From positions 1-49,551 of the forward strand of contig CAZPXH010000017.1 of NCBI GenBank assembly GCA_964591085.1: DNA of 49,551 bases, written 5' to 3'. Both the position numbers and the translations under genes were made by a program. The notes beneath the pieces were generated by a model. The model did not search any database, was not told the origin of the DNA, and was given only the letters and a program-made list of their open reading frames with translations. The stretch comes from CAZPXH01 sp964591085. Lineage in GTDB: Bacteria; Spirochaetota; Spirochaetia; DSM-27196; CAZPXH01. Positions 43,905 through 49,551 of the stretch are shown here, one piece after another (the first letter of the stretch is position 1; every line of letters begins with the position of its first letter).

Positions 43905-44335
43905 GTGGAACACAAGCATTGGCTAAGTACTGAACAGGCCTCTACCAACTCCCACCTGGCCGACTGGGGCTGGGACCCGGGGCTTCCGGCCGCATCCGTG
44001 GAGCTCCCATTGCGGATGTTCCCGGACTTCGGGAGTTGCAGCTGTGGGGAGAGCCCGGTGGCGTTGATGCCACCTTTCCTGACATAGAGGCCCTGGCCGC
44101 CGAGTGCCGTTTCCGGGACTGCAGCCACCAGACGGAGCCCGGCTGCCGGGTACAGGCTGCCCTTGCGAGCGGCGAGCTGGATGAAGCACGCTATCACAGC
44201 TGGCTTGCGCTCGGCCATGAACTGGCGTGGTTGGAGCGCCGGGTGAGCGCGCGCGCAACGGCGGAGGAACGCAAGAAGTGGAAGCAGATCGCCCAGTTCA
44301 GCCGGGAAGTGAAGAAACGCCGGGAAGGATTCTGA
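43905..44335 (+). pseudogene. rsgA: remnant of ribosome-biogenesis GTPase RsgA (GTPase core deleted)
   Basis: GTG 43905 opens a frame with LADWGWDPGLPAA, the typical start of RsgA (a Trp-Asp pair before its OB domain). At about 43985 the frame changes. From there IRGAPIADVPGLREL (switch-II/G3 region, D-x-P-G), then FPDIEALAAECRFRDCSHQTEPGC (zinc-binding C, C, H, C) and the terminal helices run to TGA 44333-44335. About 150-200 residues including the OB fold, P-loop and NKxD motif are missing, so it cannot bind GTP. A second rsgA elsewhere, or an assembly error, would be expected because the gene is widely conserved. Confidence 0.75.
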
Positions 44336-44793
44336 GCGTCCGCATCCGGCAAGCGGATGGCTCCCGGCTGGAAGTAGCCAAGCGGGAGTTCAGTGTGTCC
44401 GACGATGCACGAGCCGTGTCTCTGTTCACTGCACGGGGCCGGGCAGAGCGGGCATCCGACCGCGCCCGGGGTCTGTGCTTTGACCGCTACACGGAAGACA
44501 TCACGCTGGACCTGCCGCCCGGCCACCGGCTGCTACCGGGGACCCGAATCACCGTGTATTCGGGGGCGGACGCGGGAGAGGGAGCGGCAGAGGCTCCCAT
44601 CCTGGAGGTCTCAGAGGTGCGTAAGCGCTGCTTCCCGGAGTGCGAACGGCCGGACAAGGGCGGCTGTCCCCTGCGTCGGCATGCAGCATTCGCGCGCGTG
44701 ATCCAGGGTGGCAGGCTTGCAAGCGGGACTGCGGTGCACGTCAGCGGAGGAGACCCTCGGTCTCCGGGTGGGGCCACGCGAGAAGCTGACTGA
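44332..44793 (+). CDS. MOSC-domain protein
   Basis: About 153 residues. A stand-alone MOSC domain (molybdenum cofactor sulphurase C-terminal type): an N-terminal strand ILSVRIRQADGSRLEV, then RYTEDITLDLPPGHRLLPGT (typical 'eNit..gi.l..l..Gt'), then VRKRCFPECERPDKGGCPL with conserved cysteines, and FARVIQGGRLASGTAVHV. Such proteins bind or transfer sulphur or molybdopterin. The start is unclear: CTG 44332 overlaps the rsgA stop (ATTCTGA); GTG 44227 in frame would read through the rsgA tail. It is coupled to the rsgA remnant, as if once an operon. Confidence 0.8.
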   Translation: MSVRIRQADGSRLEVAKREFSVSDDARAVSLFTARGRAERASDRARGLCFDRYTEDITLDLPPGHRLLPGTRITVYSGADAGEGAAEAPILEVSEVRKRCFPECERPDKGGCPLRRHAAFARVIQGGRLASGTAVHVSGGDPRSPGGATREAD

Positions 44794-44799
44794 CGCACA

Positions 44800-44829
44800 T
44801 TGGAAATTTCGCTGAAGGATCGCTACCTT
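44800..44829 (+). promoter_or_regulatory. putative promoter of the first SpoIIAA-like gene
   Basis: TTGGAA (44800-44805) and TACCTT (44824-44829), 18 bases apart; TACCTT ends 7 bases before GTG 44837 and there is no Shine-Dalgarno sequence. Confidence 0.4.
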
Positions 44830-44836
44830 TTGATTT

Positions 44837-45271
44837 GTGGCTAGGGAGTTTCCTGCGCACGGGGACTACACGACGCGAATAAATGGCCGAATGGTCCTAG
44901 TGACTGTTAGTGGACCGTTGAATGCGGAAACCGTGCGGTCAGCCCGGCCAATCCACACCAGCGCGCTGAAAGGACTCGGCCCTGGGCCCATTGTGCAGCT
45001 TACCGACCTCCGCGGACTCATTGGAGCTACCCCGGAGGCATACGACGAGCAGAAGCTAGCCAATGCGTGGAAAGCCCGGCTCCACCAGAAGCTGGGACTC
45101 ACCCTGATTGCTCATGCCCGCGTGTATCGGTCCCAGATGCTGGAGCTGATTGCTCAGATGCACGGTCTCCAGCGGGAACCGGAGCGGGAACGAGCCTTCA
45201 CCGACATCGATGACGCCTTGTGCTGGCTCCAGCAGGCAATGGAAGACACAGAAACACGGCGCCTGGCCTGA
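44837..45271 (+). CDS. SpoIIAA/STAS-like small protein, paralogue A
   Basis: 144 residues. A stand-alone STAS-like (SpoIIAA-like, PF11964-type) fold: RMVLVTVSGPLNAETVRSAR, GLGPGPIVQLTDLRGLIGAT, LTLIAHARVYRSQMLELIAQ, and a last strand-helix RAFTDIDDALCWLQQAM. Members are small cytosolic proteins of unknown role. Its twin lies immediately after the SulP transporter (47048-47482), with the same length and shared wording (GLGPGPI..LTDLR; HGL.R.PE.ER.FTD.D.A..WL). SulP transporters carry their own STAS domain, so these may interact with or regulate it. Probably leaderless. Confidence 0.75.
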   Translation: MAREFPAHGDYTTRINGRMVLVTVSGPLNAETVRSARPIHTSALKGLGPGPIVQLTDLRGLIGATPEAYDEQKLANAWKARLHQKLGLTLIAHARVYRSQMLELIAQMHGLQREPERERAFTDIDDALCWLQQAMEDTETRRLA

Positions 45272-45343
45272 TCCGCTAAACCAGACCCGGTGAAGCTGCG
45301 GCAACCTTGCCCTGCGGCACCGCTTCCTGCTTGGATTCTCCTC

Positions 45344-47011
45344 ATGCCCGCGCTGCCGCTCGTAACCCGCCTCCGCACCAGCACCTTGCGCGCGGACCTT
45401 CTTGGCGGACTGACAACCGCTATCGTTTCTCTGCCAATGGCCCTTGCCTTTGGGCTTGCGTCCGGTGCGGGTCCCCAGGCGGGCCTGTACGGGGCAATCG
45501 GAGTTGGGTTGTTTGCCGCCCTCTTCGGTGGAACTGGAACCCTGATCTCGGAACCCACCGGGCCGATGACGGTCACAATGACCGCGGTCATCTCCCGGCT
45601 CACGGCAGGAAATCCGGAGCACGGGCTGGCAATGGCTTTCACCGTTGTCATGATCGCGGGACTGGTGCAGCTGATCTTTGGCGCGCTCAAGCTCGGGCGC
45701 TACATCACCCTAATGCCTTACAGCGTGATTTCCGGCTTCATGTCCGGCATCGGGATCCTGCTGGTTCTCACGCAGATTGCGCCGCTGGTTGGCTTACCCG
45801 CTCCCGGCGGCGGTGCCCTGGGGGCGATCCGCGGCCTGCCCGAGGTGGCGGGAAGCCTGCGGAGCACGGATGCTCTGCTTGCAGCCGTTGCGCTGGCCGT
45901 GCTCTTCCTCACGCCGCGCGTCATCACCCGCAGAGTTCCGGGGCCACTCCTCGCCCTGGCCGCTGGACTCGCGGTTGCGCTCCTGGTTCTGCCGGCGCAG
46001 AGCTACCAGCAGATCGGAGCGATTCCCATGGGCCTTCCCCAACTGGTACTGCCGCGCTTCAGCGCCGGACAGGTCACCACGATGGTTTTGGATGGGCTGG
46101 TGCTTGGAGTGTTGGGCTGCATTGATTCCCTGCTGACTGCAATGATCGCGGATAGTCTCACCGGGACCCGGCACGACTCCGACCGGGAGCTGATTGGTCA
46201 GGGAATCGGCAATCTGGTATCCGGCATCGTTGGCGGACTTCCCGGCGCGGGAGCAACCATGGGGACCGTGGTGAACATCCAGACCGGCGCCCGGAGCCCG
46301 CTGGCCTCCCTCACCCGCTCGTTGATCCTGCTCCTGGTGGTCCTTGTCATCGGCCCGCTTCTCTCCGTGGTACCAACCGCCGTGCTCGCAGCCATCGCCG
46401 TGAAGGTTGGTATGGACATCCTGGACTGGAGCTTTCTCGGGCGCGCGCACCGAATCTCGCTGCAGGCGAGCCTGATCATGTATGGCGTCCTGGTGCTCAC
46501 CGTGCTCGTTGACGTGATTGTCGCCGTTGGTGCCGGGGTCTTTGTGGCAAACATCCTCACCGTGGAGCGCTTGTCCCGGCTGCAGGAGACCGGGGTCCGC
46601 ACTATTGATCCAAGCGGTGATCCCGTCGTGCTGGATACCGAGGAGCGAGAGCTGCTGGAGGCGGCGGGGGACTCCGTAGTGCTGTTCCACCTCTCCGGCC
46701 CGATGATCTTTGGCGTTGCGCAGGCAATTGCCCGGGAGACCGCGGCCATGAAGGCCGGTGCCTCCGTTCTCATCATCGACCTTGCGGAGGTGAACCATCT
46801 GTCCACCACCATTGCGCTTGCGCTTGAGAACGTGGTCCTGCAGGCGGTATCCGCCGAGCGAAGCGTCATCATCAGCGGTGCCCACGGTCAGGCCGCCAGC
46901 ATGCTGCGGAAGCTGGGACTGGAAGCGCCGGGAGTCCGCTGGGTGGACACCCGGCTCACGGCAATCCGGGAAGCAGTGAAAAACGCGTCTCAATCCTCTC
47001 CGCCCGGATAG
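45344..47011 (+). CDS. SulP-family anion transporter, BicA-like (putative Na+-dependent bicarbonate transporter)
   Basis: 555 residues from ATG 45344 (GTG 45290 would add 18). Up to 14 membrane segments (residues 15-420), then a cytosolic STAS domain (about 440-555). It reads like cyanobacterial BicA: LPMALAFGLASGAG, TLISEPTGPMTV, GLAMAFTVVMIAGL, MPYSVISGFMSGIGI, GCIDSLLTAMIADSLT, GAGATMGTVVNIQ, LIMYGVLVLTVLVDVI. Residues reported for Na+/HCO3- binding in BicA (T69, D258, T262, A301, T302, as I recall) fall at T72, D261, T265, A304, T305, a constant offset of 3. Transport of bicarbonate is therefore likely but not proven; sulphate is the alternative. Flanked by two SpoIIAA-like paralogues on the same strand. 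Confidence 0.88.
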   Translation: MPALPLVTRLRTSTLRADLLGGLTTAIVSLPMALAFGLASGAGPQAGLYGAIGVGLFAALFGGTGTLISEPTGPMTVTMTAVISRLTAGNPEHGLAMAFTVVMIAGLVQLIFGALKLGRYITLMPYSVISGFMSGIGILLVLTQIAPLVGLPAPGGGALGAIRGLPEVAGSLRSTDALLAAVALAVLFLTPRVITRRVPGPLLALAAGLAVALLVLPAQSYQQIGAIPMGLPQLVLPRFSAGQVTTMVLDGLVLGVLGCIDSLLTAMIADSLTGTRHDSDRELIGQGIGNLVSGIVGGLPGAGATMGTVVNIQTGARSPLASLTRSLILLLVVLVIGPLLSVVPTAVLAAIAVKVGMDILDWSFLGRAHRISLQASLIMYGVLVLTVLVDVIVAVGAGVFVANILTVERLSRLQETGVRTIDPSGDPVVLDTEERELLEAAGDSVVLFHLSGPMIFGVAQAIARETAAMKAGASVLIIDLAEVNHLSTTIALALENVVLQAVSAERSVIISGAHGQAASMLRKLGLEAPGVRWVDTRLTAIREAVKNASQSSPPG

Positions 47012-47047
47012 CCGTTGCGGCCGTTGATTGCTACTATTGAGATCGGA

Positions 47048-47482
47048 ATGCCGGCACCGCGGCCGCTGCACGGTGTGATTGAGTTCAGCAAGCGAGACCG
47101 GATCCTGATGGCCACTGTTCGGGGCCCGATCAACCTGGAGGCTCTCCAGGAATCTATGGAACGCTACGCAGAGCTGCTGTCCGGTCTTGGCCCGGGACCA
47201 ATCGCCGAGCTAACCGACCTTCGCGAGTTTGCGGGAACCACGGCGGACGTCTATGAGACCCAGGGTCCGCGTCAATCCGCAAACCGCAGGACGGCGGAGG
47301 AACTTGGCCTCCGCGTTGTTGCGGAGGCTCGCGTCTACAAGCAGCCGATGTTTGAGCAAATCGCACGCCTGCACGGCCTGATCCGAGACCCGGAAACGGA
47401 ACGCTCGTTCACGGACTTTGATGCGGCCATGCTCTGGCTCGCCGAGCGGCTGGCGATTGCCGCACACTCCGCATCCGATTAG
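47048..47482 (+). CDS. SpoIIAA/STAS-like small protein, paralogue B
   Basis: 144 residues from ATG 47048 (an in-frame TTG 47015 would overlap the space after the transporter). Twin of the gene before the transporter: DRILMATVRGPINLEALQES, GLGPGPIAELTDLREFAGTT, LRVVAEARVYKQPMFEQIAR, HGLIRDPETERSFTDFDAAM. TACTAT lies 10 bases before the ATG. The gene ends at TAG 47480-47482, directly against the ABC-transporter remnant, whose deletion junction begins within a few bases. Confidence 0.75.
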   Translation: MPAPRPLHGVIEFSKRDRILMATVRGPINLEALQESMERYAELLSGLGPGPIAELTDLREFAGTTADVYETQGPRQSANRRTAEELGLRVVAEARVYKQPMFEQIARLHGLIRDPETERSFTDFDAAMLWLAERLAIAAHSASD

Positions 47483-47777
47483 CCCCGCCAGCGTACATAG
47501 ACAGGTAATCCAGCCGCAGCCAGGAATTCACGACATAGTAGACCAGGCCAAGCTCGGTGAAAAAGGTCCCCGCAAAGACGAGGACCGCGAGCGCTGTTGC
47601 AGAGGTTATCCGAACCGCGCCCAGCAGCCGGGGCAGTACACTCGGCCAGATCACGTGGCGGAAGCGGTTCCGCCTGCTCCCGCCCAGGGAATCGATGGCC
47701 TGCAGGTAGGCGGCTTCCGCCACAATGAGCGGGATGGAATCCACTGCAGGCATGAGCCCGACTCGCAGAGGCTGCAA
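47483..47777 (-). pseudogene. remnant of an ABC transporter: substrate-binding head fused to permease tail
   Basis: Read leftwards from TTG 47777: LRVGLMPAVDSIPLIVAEA is the start of an NrtA/SsuA/TauA-type substrate-binding protein. At about 47712 it passes, in frame, into AYLQAIDSLGGSRRNRFRHVIWPSVLPRL, the EAA loop (E/A-A...G, then P..LP) of the matching ABC permease, and on through ALAVLVFAGTFFTELGLVYY to LDYLSMYAG. The permease ending is then lost at 47486. A deletion therefore removed most of the binding protein and the front of the permease, and a second removed the permease end. Such systems import sulphonates, nitrate or pyrimidine precursors. Not functional as read. Confidence 0.68.
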
Positions 47778-47827
47778 TGGCGCTGCGGCTTGGGAGCAGG
47801 AGGCCGCCCATCTTTGTCATGCGCGTC

Positions 47828-49531
47828 TCAGAACAGGCCCACGATGTTTCCGTCCGAGTCCAGGTCCACGCGGAGCGCCGCAGGCGAACGTCCGAGCCCG
47901 GGCATGGTTCGCATGTCCCCGCACAGGGGGTAGACGAAGCCCGCACCGGCTGAGAGGCGCACCTCGGTCACCGGCAGCACGAAGCCGTCCGGCGCGCCCT
48001 TCACCGCGGGATCTGCGGTGAAGCTCAGGTGCGTTTTGGCCATACAGATCGGCATTCCGCCGTAGCCGTCCCGTTCCAGGCGGGCCAGCTGCCGCAAGGC
48101 TCCCGGGCTGTAGTCCACCGAGGCAGCTCGATAGATCTCGGTGGCAATACGTTCAATCTTGTCCTTCAGCGGGATGTCCAGGGGATAGAGGAAGCGGAAC
48201 TCGGATGGCTCCTCCGCGGCTTCCACCACCATCTCGGCAAGCTCGGCCGCGCCCCGCCCGCCGTCCGCCCAGTGACGGGCCACCGACACCGAGTGCGCAC
48301 CGTTTGCCGCCGCAATCTCGGAAACTGCCTGCAACTCGGACGGGTGATCGCCCGCAAACGCGTTGATGGCCACAACCGGAGTTATTCCGAACCTGTGCAG
48401 GTTCTCCAGGTGCCGAACCATATTGGCGGCGCCGGCTTCCACATCCGCCACGTTCTCTTCAGAGAGGGAAGGATCAAGCGGTTTTCCAGGGACTATCCGG
48501 TACCTCCCGCTGTGCGCCTTCAGGGCACGGACGGTGACCACAAGAACCGCGGCGTCTGGTGAGAGCCCGCTTGCACGGCACTTGATGTCGGCAAACTTTT
48601 CCGCTCCGATGTCGGCGCCAAAGCCGCTTTCGGTGATCACGTAGTCCGTGAGCTTCAACCCGATCATATCAGCCAGCACGCTTGAGTTTCCGTGCGCAAT
48701 GTTGGCAAAGGGCCCGGCGTGGACCAGGGCCGGTGTGTTTTCCAACGTCTGCATCAGGGTGGGCTTGATGGCGTCCCGCATCAGCACGCTCGCCGCGCCG
48801 GCAACCCCCAGGTCCTCGGCGGTGACCGGCCTGCGGTCTCGGCCCCAGCCCAGCACCATCTTCCCGATGCGCTGCCTCATATCCGCAAGGGACGTGGTCA
48901 GCGCAAGAATCGCCATGAGCTCGGAGGCTACCGTGATGTCAAAACCGGTCTGCCGCGGGATGCCGTCGGCCGGATCTCCCAGCCCAACCACAACCCTCCG
49001 CAGGGCCCGATCGTTCACGTCCAGTACCCGGCGCCACGCGATGGTCTGGGGATCCAGCCCCAGCGCATTTCCGTGAAACAGGTGCGCATCAATCATGGCG
49101 GCAATCAGATTGTGCGCCGCTGTGATGGCGTGGATGTCCCCGGTGAGGTGGAGGTTGAACTTCTCCATCGGCACAATCTGGCTGTACCCGCCACCCGCGG
49201 CCCCGCCCTTGATCCCGAATGTCGGCCCCTGGGACGGCTGGCGCACCGCCACAATCGCCTGCTTGCCGATGTGCTTCATCGCCTGGCCCAGCCCGACCGT
49301 GGTGGTGGACTTGCCTTCGCCGAGGGGAGTGGGCGTGATCGCCGTCACATCGATGTACTTTCCGTTCGGCCGCTCCGCAAGCCGCTCCAGAACGGAGAGC
49401 TCCACCTTGGCCATGTGCCGGCCGTATGGCTCAATCTCTGTGTCCGTGTTCAGGCCGAGCCGGGCCGCAATCTCGGTGATCGGCTCAAGCTCGGCCCTGC
49501 GCGCAATCTCCAGGTCCGAAGGCATGCTCAT
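47828..49531 (-). CDS. fhs: formate-tetrahydrofolate ligase
   Basis: 567 residues, complete. ATP-dependent formation of 10-formyl-THF from formate and THF in the cytosol. Motifs: TAITPTPLGEGKSTTTVGLG (P-loop), RQPSQGPTFGIKGGAAGGGY, NLHLTGDIHAITAAHNLIAA, later AGPFANIAHGNSSV and TESGFGADIGAEKF. The two in-frame ATGs at 49531 and 49525 are both possible. It works opposite to PurU (17678-18529). The 20 bases upstream to the window end are too short to judge the promoter. The broken ABC transporter lies 13-50 bases downstream on the same strand. Confidence 0.96.
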   Translation of the reverse strand: MSMPSDLEIARRAELEPITEIAARLGLNTDTEIEPYGRHMAKVELSVLERLAERPNGKYIDVTAITPTPLGEGKSTTTVGLGQAMKHIGKQAIVAVRQPSQGPTFGIKGGAAGGGYSQIVPMEKFNLHLTGDIHAITAAHNLIAAMIDAHLFHGNALGLDPQTIAWRRVLDVNDRALRRVVVGLGDPADGIPRQTGFDITVASELMAILALTTSLADMRQRIGKMVLGWGRDRRPVTAEDLGVAGAASVLMRDAIKPTLMQTLENTPALVHAGPFANIAHGNSSVLADMIGLKLTDYVITESGFGADIGAEKFADIKCRASGLSPDAAVLVVTVRALKAHSGRYRIVPGKPLDPSLSEENVADVEAGAANMVRHLENLHRFGITPVVAINAFAGDHPSELQAVSEIAAANGAHSVSVARHWADGGRGAAELAEMVVEAAEEPSEFRFLYPLDIPLKDKIERIATEIYRAASVDYSPGALRQLARLERDGYGGMPICMAKTHLSFTADPAVKGAPDGFVLPVTEVRLSAGAGFVYPLCGDMRTMPGLGRSPAALRVDLDSDGNIVGLF

Positions 49532-49551
49532 GCTTCAACGGTACACCCGCT

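Noticed and set aside
1..49551. CRISPR arrays, tRNA or rRNA genes, insertion sequences, prophage genes, replication origin boxes.
   Set aside because: I read the non-coding stretches on both strands and saw no regularly spaced repeats, cloverleaf sequences, transposase motifs or DnaA-box clusters.

Overview
The window is GC-rich chromosomal DNA (roughly 60% GC by eye) from a bacterium with a Gram-negative-type inventory of lipoproteins with clear lipoboxes and diguanylate cyclases. It comes from a draft assembly: a run of exactly 100 N at 1851-1950 is a scaffolding placeholder. I cannot place the organism firmly. A plant-type class II ketol-acid reductoisomerase, an IlvY-like regulator, a fused trehalose synthase/phosphatase and a GPH-type sugar transporter would fit Spirochaetota or another deep lineage, but this is a weak guess. 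I saw no rRNA, tRNA, CRISPR array or insertion sequence.

Layout. 1-5600: an acyltransferase-like C-terminus, a small lipoprotein, a GAF-GGDEF cyclase and a Fpg glycosylase cut by the gap, an AIM24-family protein, a broken flavodoxin, and a secreted glycosidase-like gene that is frameshifted. 5700-14700: GPH transporter, PlsC-like acyltransferase, a nucleoside hydrolase stub, a PHB-depolymerase-type esterase lipoprotein, cupin, quinone reductase, a HisKA_2 kinase, a purine permease and apt. 14700-34100: a very dense amino-acid biosynthesis region. It holds ilvD-purU, then the reverse-strand operon ilvB-ilvN-leuA-leuB-cimA, then srkA and a flavin-type lipoprotein, then ilvY divergent from the operon ilvC-leuC-leuD-[DAHP synthase::prephenate dehydratase]. 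34100-43600: two more GGDEF proteins, an FAD oxidoreductase, an SPFH protein with a probable frameshift, a PIN/AbrB toxin-antitoxin pair, an SDR and the trehalose enzyme. 43700-49550: a CBS-domain stub, an rsgA remnant, a MOSC protein, a BicA-like SulP bicarbonate transporter flanked by two paralogous SpoIIAA-like genes, a broken ABC transporter and fhs.

How it works together. The ilv/leu genes give valine and leucine from pyruvate. CimA gives a threonine-independent route to isoleucine that re-uses LeuBCD; no ilvA or ilvE lies in the window. The branched-chain operon ends in a fused enzyme of phenylalanine synthesis whose start overlaps leuD, so aromatic and branched-chain supply are probably co-transcribed. 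PurU and Fhs are opposing enzymes on 10-formyl-THF. The AzgA-type permease and Apt form a purine salvage pair.

Three things stand out. (1) At least six loci keep the recognisable head and/or tail of a known family but have lost the middle (flavodoxin, glycosidase-like, nucleoside hydrolase, CBS protein, RsgA, ABC transporter), while the biosynthetic genes are intact. This is either gene decay or systematic assembly collapse. (2) Many genes have a -10-like hexamer 6-10 bases before the start codon and no Shine-Dalgarno sequence, suggesting widespread leaderless transcription. (3) There are two attractive functional units: the BicA-like transporter with its two 144-residue partners, and a lipoprotein with an FMN-attachment motif resembling extracellular electron-transfer lipoproteins.
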